This document shows, one piece after another, positions 22,191 to 32,934 of a stretch of DNA of 64,000 bases. Every line of letters starts with the position of its first letter. The stretch's first letter is position 1. The translations under genes and the position numbers were made by a program. Location: NCBI GenBank assembly GCA_030674185.1, contig CM060307.1, positions 33,189,696 to 33,253,695 on the forward strand, written 5' to 3'. This stretch comes from Monoplex corrugatus (Eukaryota > Mollusca > Gastropoda > Littorinimorpha > Ranellidae). The notes beneath the pieces were generated by a model. It was given only the letters and a program-made list of their open reading frames with translations, was not told the origin of the DNA and did not search any database.

Positions 22191-23814
22191 ATAAACTACG
22201 CACAAAAAGTTAAGGATCACTTGCACAAAAATTCATAACTTTCAAAATAAGAAAGCCAATGCGTTGAAGTTTGGCAAACATTTAATTCCATGCTTTAGTG
22301 ATAACGATACACAATTGCCTTCAATTTCGAGCAATCGTTTGGTGTGTACATTTGATCAAAGTGGGTACGTATCGAAATTTGATTTCCCAAAGTCATTGAA
22401 ATCACAAGACAGGGCATTCTGATGCTCCCAAAAGTTCAGTAATGCGTGTAACCGCCATGGCTGTTCTGGCACTCGACGCAGCGAGTCCTCATCGAGTTGA
22501 CCAGGTTGGTGAAGATCCTCTGTGGAAGCGCCTGCCACTCAGCCTGCAGCATCTGGTAGAGGTGTTGGGCATCCCTGGGAGGGGGGTGGTTGCTCCTCAC
22601 TTTGCGATCCAGCTCATCCCAGAGGTTCTCAATCGGGTTGAGATCGGGACTGCATGCTGGCCACTCCATTCTGTTGACTCCAGACTGCTGCAGGAAGTCG
22701 TTGACCACCCTTGCCCTGTTGTCATCCTGGTAGACAGCCGTCGGTCCCATCTGCTGCAGTGTAGGCACAGCCAGCGGTCGAAGGATCTCATCCCGGTATC
22801 GGAGGCCAGTCAGATTACCCTGTACATGATACAAGGGTGTTCTGTGGTGAAGGCTGAAGGCCCCCCAGACCATTACAGAACCTCCACCAAAGGCCACCTT
22901 TTCTTGGACATGGTGTCAATAAAGCGTTGCCCTGGGCGCCTCCAGACCCTCAGTCGGCCGTCGTTGTGGTTCATGGTGAAGCGTGATTCATCACTGAACA
23001 GGACCTGGGACCATTGCTGACGTGTCCACCTCACGTGACGTCTGCAGAAGGCGCGGCGTGCTGCCCTATGGGCTGGAGTTAAGCGTGGCCGTACAGCTGG
23101 GCGACGAGAACGGAGGTTAAACCCATGAAGGCGGTTCCGTATGGTCTGCTGGCTGATGTTGATGTTAGTAGCCACCCTCAGCTGCCTTCGAATGATGCTG
23201 GAAGAGGCTGTTCTTGTCTGCAGGGCTTGTCGTTCAATGAGACGATCTTCACGTGGGTTTGTCTTCTTCGGTCGACCAGATCTGCGTCTTTCATGGACCC
23301 TCCCAGTGGCTGTGAAGCGTTGAATCAGTCTGACAATGACCGAGATGGACACCTGAAGTCGCCTGGCCATTTCTCGCTTGGGAACACCATCTTGGAACCA
23401 TGCAACAGCTCGTCCCCTCTCAAACTCGCTCAATTTTCGTCGTGGAGGCATTGTCAGATTAGGCCTACTACTGGTGGAATGTCTTCTTATAAAGCCAAGC
23501 AAGAGACAGCATCTCACACATAAACAGCAGTGCTTGCACGTGCATAATGGTTTTTCCATCTGGCTTGTGCAATGTGTTCAGGCAGAACGGTCCAAAACAA
23601 GGTCCTTTTTCGCAAGTTTCCACTTTTCCTTTTGCGGCCAAGCTCAGTAGTAGAGAATCCCGTGCAATTTTCGCAGTAACACAACATCGCCCACTTACAG
23701 CTGAACAAGAATTCATAACAATTTGGCTGGACTGAGAAATAAATAACAGTAGCGAACTGAGTTTATTACGCATCTGTTTTCTCAGTGATCCTTAACTTTT
23801 TGTGCGTAGTTTAT
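22191..23814 (-). mobile_element. Tc1/mariner element Tc1-A
   Basis: Perfect 30-bp terminal inverted repeats lie at 22191-22220 and 23785-23814 (outer part 'taaactacgcacaaaaagtt'), flanked by TA. The length of about 1.62 kb is typical for Tc1. It contains a minus-strand transposase pseudogene and sits inside LINE-H. Confidence 0.95.
22436..23451 (-). pseudogene. Tc1-type DD34E transposase, frameshifted
   Basis: The start 'MPPRRKLSEFERGRAVAWF' is at 23451. Two helix-turn-helix regions follow, with a 'RRSGRPKK' hook between them, then 'QVLFSDESRFTM' (first catalytic Asp). A one-base frameshift occurs near 22885-22900, just before 'AFGGGSVMVWGAF'. The second Asp lies in 'VYQDDNRARVV', where the family's A-P-A-H residues after DDN are missing. 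The Asp-to-Glu gap to 'SPDLNPIENLW' is therefore 30 residues, not 34. A frameshift plus an active-site deletion make it non-functional. The near-identical ends suggest it is fairly young or was recently moved in trans. Confidence 0.9.
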
Positions 23815-23886
23815 AATTTTATGCTTGCCTGATGTTGTCAAAAACACAAGATGTTATCTCGAATCAGATAAATTAATATCCCTGGG

Positions 23887-23970
23887 GTTGGTCTGAGTAC
23901 TACTTTCTCCCATCAGATGACAAACACCCATGGTGCTGATCTGGGTACTACTTTCTCCCATCACATGACA
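23887..23970. repeat. 36-bp imperfect duplication, 48-bp period
   Basis: 'tactactttctcccatca' with its surroundings occurs at 23887-23922 and 23935-23970 with a few mismatches. Confidence 0.8.
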
Positions 23971-24427
23971 GATTAATACCCTATGTGCATCATGCACTTG
24001 TCACACATACAAGACAAGAATTCACTTTAACAAAGGAGAGGTCCTTACTTTATCTGTCCGCATGTACTGGTGGTTGTCACAGGGAGATAAAGATGTCATC
24101 TAGATGGGAAGCCTGACACAGCATCATGTTGTAGATACATAGTGTGTCTGCCACTCCATCTATCCAGTGCTGTCATGGTCATCCTCTTGCACTGAACCTT
24201 GGTGTTGTAGGCTTAAAGGGCTGACTGCTGGACTGGCATCCCAATCAGGTGGCCAAACGCCATAAACCATTATTCTTGGCACTGGCTATCTGTAGAAAAA
24301 CAGGAACAATGGTTGGTTGACTGAAGAAAAACAGGACTGAAAAACTTGAAAAGTACTGTATGGTATGGCACAGTGGCTACATGTTTTCTAAGGTAGAATG
24401 GCTGAAACTGTACAACACACACACGCG

Positions 24428-24464
<37 letters not shown>

Positions 24465-25074
24465 GGAGCCATCATCAGTCAACTCTCCACCAACTCCTTC
24501 TACTACCTTTACTAAAATGCTATCAAAAATCTTCAGACAAAAAACCTCATTCCCCTGAGTCAAGCTTTCCAATAGCCCTCAATCTGTCTGTAAAAAAAGA
24601 CATATAAACATAAAAAATAACATCCATATGTGCCAGATCACTTTGGATGTTCTCCATCACATATCATCAGTGCATATGGAATTTATTCCAAGCATGGAGA
24701 CGCTATCTTGAGAAACTGAAACTGAAGCTGTACAAAAGAGATGCATGATTCCTTGACATGGTGGGATGGCTTGCGTGCACTGGCACCCCCCCCCCTCCTG
24801 AGCTATTACAGTGAGAACCCTGAGTTCCTGGCAAGTCTATCATAGTCAAACAGGTCTGTATGGGGTAGAGGCCAGACAAAAATGTGCATCCTGGGGTGGG
24901 GATCCTGAGCGAACAATCCCCACCAGCACTTTCAGGGCAGGTCTTTGGGCCAGAAGCTAATGGCGAGGCCACCATAACAGAACCTATAAGTACTGAAGAC
25001 AGCGGAGTGGGTCATATGGTGTACTCTAACAGACCATGACACAACGCAACTTTGGCAGTTATACAATCAGTCAC
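23971..25074. other. gene-free stretch
   Basis: Apart from a (CA)n run at 24417-24463 and a C-run near 24786-24797, no exon or element is recognised. Open frames here are short and show no family motif. Confidence 0.45.
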
Positions 25075-25425
25075 TGATGTAGTGATTAGTGCAACAAATT
25101 TTTGGCTAGAAGGTTGTGGGTTTGAATCTCCATCGGCCCCTTCAAACTCATTATGGGATTTTTCTGGCTCCAACTGGCTTCTACTCGGAGTTGAGCATGC
25201 TACCAGTGCTCATTGGGAAGACTGAGACCACACAGTCAAGATTCCTCCACTTCATGGATGCATCACTAACGTTACTGTTTGTATCTTCTGATCAACACCA
25301 TAGGTGTCTGTATCTCTCGGGGCCTCACTGATGCCAGGATATGTCATGATACTAAGAATAGAGTACAGCACACCGTAATCCATTAAGACACCATAAGGAT
25401 TGTACATTGTATAATAATTATGCTG
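25075..25425 (+). mobile_element. tRNA-derived SINE (family B), copy 1
   Basis: A-box-like 'tagtgattagtgcaac', then a B box 'gggtttgaatctcc' about 40 bp later, then a body with 'ctcattgggaagactga', 'tctgtatctctcggg' and 'gatgccaggatatgtcatga'. The same order occurs at 57.25-57.55 kb, so this is a dispersed SINE family. It ends in TCATCAT repeats, abutting a LINE 3' end. Confidence 0.75.
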
Positions 25426-28010
25426 TAATATCATCATCATTATGTGCCCTGCCAAAGGGCATTGGCGATCATGGCCTTCCACATGAATCTCAGACCTGCC
25501 AACCCTGACTTTTAAGTTGGAGTATTTGTCCAGGAAAAATGGAGTATTTTTGAAAATATTGGTGTATTCTGAGTGCGCAGCGCCGAAGGCGCAAGCTAAC
25601 TAGGGGGGTCCGGGGGCATGTCCCCCCGGAAAATTTTTAAAGAATTGGTGCAAATCTGTGCAATCTAGAGCATTCTGAGCCCCAAAATTCACTTTCTAAT
25701 AAGGCCATTTTTGAAGTTAAAAAGTGACTTCATTTTCAATATACTTCGTATATCGGTCAAGAAAGGTTTGTGATCTTGCTGCCTTCTTTGATCCACTTCC
25801 ATCAACACAGTCTGAGTCGTCACTTTTACGTTTCGACATTTTGTTTTAAAAACTTGATGCGTGCAAAATGCAAATGGCGGTGAGGAAACAAAACTTCGCG
25901 CACAAAACTTCAAGCACCGCGAGATTTGTTTTAAAGTTGAGAGTTGTGGCTACACTCCAGTACTTCGCGTTACGCTAAATCGCGCTGGTTTCAATCGTTT
26001 TTAATGGTACTTGATTTTTTTATCTTTAATTTTTTTTTCGTCGTATTTTTTATTAAGTCGGCGTATTGGTCGTATTTTGAGTAAACTGGCGTACTAAATA
26101 CGCCAAAATCGTATGGGTTGGCAGGTCTGGAATCTATCCCTGTCACTGCAAGTACATCTCCCACCCTCTCTGTCATCAACCACCCTGCAAGTCCGTCCAA
26201 TATTCCTCCCCCCCCCCCCCCCCCCCCTGGGTCAACCTGGTGTTCTCTTTACCTCCAGCTTCCTGTTGTGACCAGGTGCTCTAATTCCCCTTTCCTCATA
26301 AAATGGCCTATAAATGTTGCTTGTTTTTTTTTTCTTCCTAATCTTCATTGTAAATGATCTTGTGTCTGCCTTCTTCAAGACAGTCTTGTTTGATTTCTTT
26401 GCTGTCCATGGAACTCTCAACATTCTTCTTAGAAGACACATTTCAGTTGCCTCAATTTTGTTTTGATTTTACATGTTGACTGTCCACACCTCACAGCCAT
26501 ACAATATTATCGGTTCTATACAACAATCAAGAACTCTCTTCCTGATGTTAATTGATAGGCATTTGTTGGTAAGAATGCTTTTCATCTTCCTGAATGCTCT
26601 TTTGGCTTGGCCAATTCCGCTGGCTATTTCTGATGTGCATCTGCCATCTGGTGAGATGACCGTTCCCAGATACTTAAACTTATCAACCTGTCTCAAAGTT
26701 GTGCCATTTGTTGTTATTTTGCATGAGGGGATTTCAGTCTTTTACTGATTACCATGACTTCAGTCTGTCTAGCTATTTAGCTCCTGCCCTTCATTTTTGC
26801 TTTCTATTTCTATTATATTCACAAGGTTTTGTAGGTCTTTTTCATTTTCTGCAATTAGCACGGTGTCATCTGCGTAATGAATGTTGTTTATCTTTCTTCC
26901 TCCAACCTTTATCCCAGGGCATACTTCTAGGTTTGTCATGATGGTTTCACTGTAAAGTGAAAACAAATCTGGTTACAGAACACAACCCTGCATGGCGCCT
27001 CTTTTGATATTTTGGAAAGAGCTTATATCATTTTCTATTCTCATTGCTGCTGTTTGTTACCAATAAATATTTCTGATTACTGTTAGATCTTTTCCAATAA
27101 TATTGAGCCTTTCTAGCTGGTTGATCAATTCTTTGTGCATTACCTGATCAAAAGCCTTGGTATAATCAACAAAAGCATAAAAATAAATTCTTAGTCAACT
27201 CTACTGACATTTCTATGATAGTTCTTAGGATGTGTATGGCATTAATACTTCCTTTCCCTTCCACAAATCCACAATGTTCTTCTGCTGATTCTGTTCCTTG
27301 TCCTCATCATGATAATTCTTAATAGGATTTTTGTTACATTACTTATCAAGCTGATTGTATGATGGAGTTTCCATTCAAAAGCCCGTCTCCATTGGAAGTG
27401 AGATGAAAAATATTTTAACATATCTTTAGGGACTTTTCTGGTGTCATAAATTTCATTTAGGAGGTCGTTATTTTTTCAATACCGAAATCTTCTAGGGCCT
27501 CAATCATTTCTGAAGTAATATTGTCTGGTCCTGGGACTTTTCCCGGTTTCATCTTTTTCAACGCTGCTCTAACTTCATCTTTCATTACGGGTGATCCTTC
27601 AATGTTCTTTCTTACAATGTGTTCTTCCTTTTTGTCATTGTTAAAAAAAGGTCTTTAATGTACTGTCCCCATCTCTCTAATATTTTGTCTTTTTCCCACC
27701 TTTCAATTTTAAGCATCCAGTTGATGTGCATGTCTTTTTCATGTAGGCAGTTTCTTCATTGTACCTGTATATAGGCCTACTTTGAGGATGTTTTGTGTCG
27801 TCTTCTATTTCTTTGCACTTTGTTTCCAGCCAAGCTTCCTTAGCTTCATTGCATCGATTCCTGATTTCCCTTTTTATCCCATTGTATTCTTCCTCTTTTC
27901 CCTTTGCTTTCCTCCATTCTTCCATCAAACCTATAATTTCTTTTGTTGTCTCTTTCAACTCTAGGGATTTTTTCACAAGCTTCATTTATGAAGGACACTT
28001 TGTTGAAAAT
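25426..28010 (-). pseudogene. degenerate LINE with RT domain (LINE-B), interrupted by MITE-3
   Basis: Minus-strand order: near 27.9-27.7 kb a charged linker ('NRCNEAKEAWLETKCKEI'); at 26.95-26.77 kb 'GRKINNIHYADDTVLIAEN', an intact YADD catalytic box; at 26.69 kb 'KFKYLGTVISPDGRCTSEI' and 'IEPIILYGCEVWTVN'; at 26.43 kb 'LRRMLRVPWTAKKSNKT'; then the C-terminal tail. A (TGA)n-type tail ends it near 25430. MITE-3 at 25491-26129 splits the 3' tail. The element is 5'-truncated near 28010 and has many stops. It is an RTE/Jockey-like type. Confidence 0.85.
25491..26129. mobile_element. MITE-3, 639 bp, 6-bp target duplication
   Basis: Perfect 15-bp inverted repeats, CAGACCTGCCAACCC and GGGTTGGCAGGTCTG. 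The flanks carry GAATCT at 25485-25490 and 26130-26135, a 6-bp target duplication. The interrupted LINE tail can be followed across the insertion by comparison with the copy at 12.75-12.94 kb. Subterminal 'ggagtattt/ggcgtattt' motifs recur at both ends. No transposase is encoded. Confidence 0.88.
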
Positions 28011-28018
28011 CAAAAAAG

Positions 28019-28048
28019 AAAACAAAAACAAAACAAAACAAAACAAAA
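28019..28048. repeat. (AAAAC)n microsatellite
   Basis: Six or so AAAAC-type units directly at the truncated 5' end of LINE-B. Confidence 0.85.
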
Positions 28049-28229
28049 CCCACACCAACATTTCCATATCAATTCACTCAATGCAGAAACAAATACTGGA
28101 CTATTATCTATCTATACACAGCCGTTTCCTGACAATTCAAAATATTGGTCTTTTGTCCAACACTTTGATGAGCACAGAAGGTTTACCCACCTCAGACTTT
28201 CAATCAGAAAGTCCTGGTTCATCCATGTG

Positions 28230-28435
28230 GACACTTCTAGCTAGCAGATAAATGGTGGAGATTTTTCCAATCTCCAAGGTCAACATGTGTGCAAACCTGT
28301 GTTTATACAAACTAAAAACATCAAGTATGAATGTTAAAGATTCTGTAAGTCTTGTCCATGTACAGCATCACTAATCATCACATACAAAGCTTAAAGAAAC
28401 ATGAAAACATTCTGTGCACACACCCACAGATGAAG
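28230..28435 (+). mobile_element. tRNA-derived SINE (family C), 3' relic
   Basis: Shares in order 'ggagatttttccaatctcc', 'aaggtcaacatg', 'gaatgttaaagattctgtaa' and 'aaacatgaaaaca' with the complete-headed copy at 38.8-39.1 kb. Its tRNA-like head is missing or unrecognisable. Confidence 0.6.
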
Positions 28436-28594
28436 TAGTATGAAGACTGTCACAACATCCTATCTGCACAGTGTGGGGAAAAAGCAAACATGCAGACATA
28501 CGTCCAAGACAAATCTGAACACTAAGAAAAAAGTTCAACAATTCAAAGTACTATACTAAAATAACCTGCAAAACAAATACCAGACTATTATCAG

Positions 28595-29794
28595 CATGCA
28601 ACTCACACACTGTATGACACTTGATGCTAATATCATAACACATACCCTGTATAACCCACACATTGTATGACACTTGATGCTAATATCATGACAACACATA
28701 CCCTGTATAACCCACATACTGTATGACATTTGATGCTAATATCATGACAACACATATCCTGTATAACCCACACACTGTGCAAATAACCCACACACTGTAC
28801 GACACTTGATGCTAATATCATAACACATACCCTGTATAACCCACACACTGTACGACATTTGATGCTAATATCATGACAACACATACCCTGTACAACCCAC
28901 ATACTGTATGACATTTGATGCTAATATCATGACAACACATATCCTGTATAACCCACACACTGTATGACATTTGATGCTAATATCATGACAACACATACCC
29001 TGTATAACCCACACACTGTATGACATTTGATACTAATATCATGACAACACATACCCTGTGCAACTCACACACTGTATGACACTTGATGCTAATATCATAA
29101 CACATACCCTGTATAACTCACACACTGTATGACATTTGATGCTAATATCATAACACATACCCTGTATAACCCACACACTGTATGACACTTGATGCTAATA
29201 TCATGACAACACATACCCTGTATAACTCACACACTGTACGACACTTGATGCTAATATCATAACACATACCCTGTATAACCCACACACTGTACGACATTTG
29301 ATGCTAATATCGTGACAACACATACCCTGTACAACCCACACACTGTATGACATTTGATGCTAATATCATGACAACACATATCCTGTATAACCCACACACT
29401 GTATGACATTTGATGCTAATATCATGACAACACATACCCTGTATAACCCACACACTGTATGACATTTGATGCTAATATCATGACAACACATACCCTGTGC
29501 AACTCACACACTGTATGACACATGATGCTAATATCATAACACATACCCTGTATAACCCACACACTGTATGACATTTGATGCTAATATCATAACACATACC
29601 CTGTATAACCCACACACTGTATGACACTTGATGCTAATATCATGACAACACATACCCTGTATAACCCACACACTGTATGACATTTGATGCTAATATCATA
29701 ACACATACCCTGTGAAACTCACACACTGTATGACACTTGATGCTAATATCATGACAACACATACCCTGTATAACTCACACACTGTACGACACTT
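28595..29794. repeat. 53/56-bp minisatellite, left block
   Basis: About 22 units containing 'tatgacacttgatgctaata' and 'acacataccctgtataaccc'. Two length classes differ by three bases ('catgacaacacat' versus 'cataacacat'). Variant patterns repeat as an eight-unit block of 439 bp (starts at 28797 and 29236). The array continues after the Penelope-like insertion. Confidence 0.95.
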
Positions 29795-30763
29795 GAAGAG
29801 AAAGCATTGGCTTCTTTCCACTCCCCACCACGATACTGGGGGCGCTACGTAGACGACACCATGACTATCCTCCCCCAGCAACTGGTCGAACAGTTCACAG
29901 AACATCTGAACAACCAACACCCAGCCATCAAATTCACGAGGGAAGTGGAACAGAACAACTCCATAGCCATGCTGGACACCCTCATCACCAGAACTGATGG
30001 CATTCTATCCTTCTCGGTCTACCGTAAACCAACTCATACGGACCAATATTTACAGTTCGACAGCCACCAGCCCCTTGAACACAAACTGGGAGTGATTCGA
30101 ACCCTTACCCACAGAGCTAACACCATATGCAGTACCCAAGAGGCAAAAGACAAGGAGACAAACCACCTGAAAAAAGTGCTCACCATCTCGGGCTACAAAA
30201 AGTGGGCCTGGAACAGCCCGGGAGGCAGGAAATCCAACACCGCATCCCAACAGCCAGTGAAACAACACCAGCGCAAGGGACACATCACCATCCCATACGT
30301 AGGAGGTGCGAGTGACGCTCTGTCCAGAAAGATCAGAAAACTGGGGGTGGCTGTACATTCCAAACCTTCCAACACCATACGCAGCCAGCTGGTCACCCCC
30401 AAGGACAAAACCAGCAAACTCGACAAAGCTGGCATTATATACAGAATAGACTGCCAGGACTGTAACCAACATTATGTCGGTGAAACTGAACGCCCCCTTC
30501 AGAAGAGACTAACAGAACACAAGAGGGACTCTTCTCCAGTAGGAGCTCACCTACACGCCGAAAAACATCAATTCAGTGCGGACAATGTCAACATCCTGGA
30601 CAGAGAAAATAAGTGGTTCCAGCGAGGAGTCAAGGAGGCCATCTACATCGCAGCCACCAACCCCCCGCTCAACAGGGACCGGGGCCGTTACACCCTGCCC
30701 CCGGTGTACCATTCTCTGATTCGATCTCGTGAACTGGGTTCATCCCATGTTCGCGAGATCTGA
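29795..30763 (+). CDS. Penelope-like RT fragment with GIY-YIG endonuclease
   Basis: An uninterrupted frame of about 322 codons, open at its 5' edge with no ATG of its own. It starts in 'PPRYWGRYVDDTMTI', the YVDD catalytic box of the reverse transcriptase. RT thumb-type sequence follows ('AMLDTLITRTDGILSFSVYR', 'KPTHTDQYLQFDSHQPLEHK'), then a basic linker. The GIY-YIG nuclease carries 'AGIIYRIDCQDCNQHYVGET' with the C-x2-C insert typical of Penelope elements, and 'LQKRLTEHKRD'. The GIY-YIG nuclease nicks target DNA to prime reverse transcription in this family. The frame has no defect, so the copy is probably young, but it lacks most RT motifs and cannot act alone. Confidence 0.9.
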   Translation, partial: EEKALASFHSPPRYWGRYVDDTMTILPQQLVEQFTEHLNNQHPAIKFTREVEQNNSIAMLDTLITRTDGILSFSVYRKPTHTDQYLQFDSHQPLEHKLGVIRTLTHRANTICSTQEAKDKETNHLKKVLTISGYKKWAWNSPGGRKSNTASQQPVKQHQRKGHITIPYVGGASDALSRKIRKLGVAVHSKPSNTIRSQLVTPKDKTSKLDKAGIIYRIDCQDCNQHYVGETERPLQKRLTEHKRDSSPVGAHLHAEKHQFSADNVNILDRENKWFQRGVKEAIYIAATNPPLNRDRGRYTLPPVYHSLIRSRELGSSHVREI

Positions 30764-30790
30764 GTAGAGATTCACGCAGACAGCATTAGA

Positions 30791-30846
30791 GCGCTGACGA
30801 AGATGGCGAGAACGCCATCGAAAGCTACGGAACTGTGAGTAGCGAT
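30791..30846 (+). ncRNA. hammerhead-ribozyme-like motif at Penelope 3' end
   Basis: CTGACGA (30794-30800) is followed by a perfect 7-bp stem GATGGCG/CGCCATC with an AGAA loop, then GAAA (30820-30823). A 5-bp stem GCTAC/GTAGC (30824-30828, 30839-30843) comes next. These are the conserved core parts in the right order, and hammerheads are known in Penelope elements. The U-H cleavage dinucleotide is not where a canonical type I fold needs it, so catalysis is doubtful. Confidence 0.45.
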
Positions 30847-30885
30847 TTTTACACTGTTGGGAGAACTTTTTCTTCAAAATTGGTA

Positions 30886-31835
30886 GCATTATGTATGACA
30901 CTTGATGCTAATATCATGACAACACATACCCTGTATAACCCACACACTGTATGACACTTGATGCTAATATCATGACAACACATACCCTGTACAACCCACA
31001 CACTGTATGACATTTGATGCTAATATCATGACAACACATACCCTGTATAACCCACACACTGTATGACACTTGATGCTAATATCATGACAACACATACCCT
31101 GTACAACCCACACACTGTATGACACTTGATGCTAATATCATGACAACACATACCCTGTATAACCCACACACTGTACGACACTTGATGCTAATATCATGAC
31201 AACACATACCCTGTACAACCCACACACTGTATGACATTTGATGCTAATATCATAACACATACCCTGTATAACCCACACACTGTATGATATTTGATGCTAA
31301 TAACATAACACATAACCTGTAAAACCCACACACTGTATGACACTTGATGCTAATATCATGACAACACATTCCCTGTACAACCCACACACTGTATGACACT
31401 TGATGCTAATATCATGACAACACATACCCTGTATAACCCACACACTGTATGACACTTGATGCTAATATCATGACAACACATACCCTGTACAACCCACACA
31501 CTGTATGACATTTGATGCTAATATCATGACAACACATACCCTGTAAAACCCACACATCTTATGACACTTGATGCTAATAACATGACAACACATACCCTAT
31601 ACAACCCACACACTGTATGACACTTGATGCTAATATCATGACAACACATACCCTATACAACCCACATATCTTATGACACTTGATGCTAATAACATGACAA
31701 CACATACCCTGTACAACCCACTCATCTTATGACACTTGATGCTAATAACATGACAACACATACCCTATACAACCCACTCAATGTATGACACTTGATGCTA
31801 ATATCATGACAACACATACCCTGTACTCACACATT
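30886..31835. repeat. 53/56-bp minisatellite, right block
   Basis: About 17 more units of the same repeat as at 28.6-29.8 kb, growing more divergent toward the right ('cacatcttatgacac', 'aataacatgac'). Confidence 0.95.
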
Positions 31836-32029
31836 GCTTCAAGATATCTGTATCCACTGTCATCCACAATTCTACATCACCATAGTGTTTGTTCAGAGCA
31901 TTCATGATGGGACATCACATCTGCAGAAAGAACATTTCCAAACATCATCATAATGTTCAGCAACTGACCCTTACCCTCACCTGTACAAAGAACATTATTT
32001 TTGAAACATTACATACTGTACCACCTAGT

Positions 32030-32475
32030 CGCAGCAGAAATTCAACTCAAGCTTACAAACAAAACAAAGCCAAGCCAGTCCCTAAGTTTGCTCTAGAGAA
32101 ACTGAAAAATCAAGACTTTGCATCTGATTTTGAGATCAAAGTCAGCAATCGTTTTAAGGCTTTAATCCAGGACTGGACATTAAATGACCAGTATCTAGAA
32201 AAAATTTGGGCAGAAATGAAGAAGACCTACACTGAAGTAGCAGAAAAAAGTTAGGCAAGACAAAAAGAAAACCAACTAAGCCCTACATAAGCAAGGAAGT
32301 TATGGATCTAGCCAAACAGAAAAGCCAAGCTCACAAATCTGGAAGAAAAAGAATACAAAACAATCTAATGAGAAATCAAGAGAAAAATTACAAGAGAAGA
32401 AAAACTGGCTGGAGGAAGAATGTACAAAAATAAATGAGCGTAATGAACGCAGAAAATGAATAAATTACCTAAAAT
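32030..32475 (+). pseudogene. LINE fragment, linker before RT (LINE-F)
   Basis: 'KFALEKLKNQDFASDFEIKV', 'SNRFKALIQDWTLNDQYLEK' and 'IWAEMKKTYTEVA' match the segment between endonuclease and RT of the LINE type at 19.3 kb. A stop follows, then more decayed coding sequence, then the 35-bp minisatellite begins. Confidence 0.7.
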
Positions 32476-32479
32476 CTGA

Positions 32480-32934
32480 AAATTATTAAAAATTAAAAGT
32501 TTAAAATATTATGCCTCACCCGTAGAAATCATGGTTGAAACATGAAACCTCACCTGCAGAAATAATTTAAAACAACATCTCATCTGTAAAAAGGTTTCAA
32601 AACATAATGTCTCACCTGCAGAAATAAAGGTTCAAACCATGATGCCTCACCTGTAGAAATAAAGGTTTAAAACAGGATGTCACACCGGTTAAAAAAAAAA
32701 AAAGCTTTAAAACAAGATCTCTCACCTGAAGAAATAAAGGTTTAAAACATGAAGTCTAACCTGCAGAAAAAAATGTTTAAAACATGTCTCACTTGTAGAA
32801 ATAAAGGTTTAAAACATGATGTCTCATCTGTAGAAATTAAGGTATAAAAACATGATGTCTCGCCTGTAGAAATAAAGGTTTAAAATATGATGTCTCCCTG
32901 TAGAAATAAAGGTTTAAATCAAGATGTCACACCC
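32480..32934. repeat. ~35-bp minisatellite, first block
   Basis: Units of the type 'ctgtagaaataaaggtttaa' + 'aacatgatgtctcac' with many variants. The array continues after a LINE insertion. Confidence 0.9.

Larger units (their letters stand above)
29795..30890 (+). mobile_element. Penelope-like retroelement, 5'-truncated
   Basis: Non-satellite sequence interrupting the minisatellite. It holds the C-terminal part of a Penelope-type polyprotein and a 3' region with a hammerhead-like motif. Its 5' end falls inside the RT domain, as expected of an incomplete copy. Target duplication cannot be read because both flanks are tandem repeat. Confidence 0.88.

Noticed and set aside
22442..23020. 192-codon plus-strand frame
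   Set aside because: Antisense shadow of the Tc1-A transposase.
30050..30472. 140-codon minus-strand frame
   Set aside because: Antisense to the Penelope RT/GIY-YIG frame.
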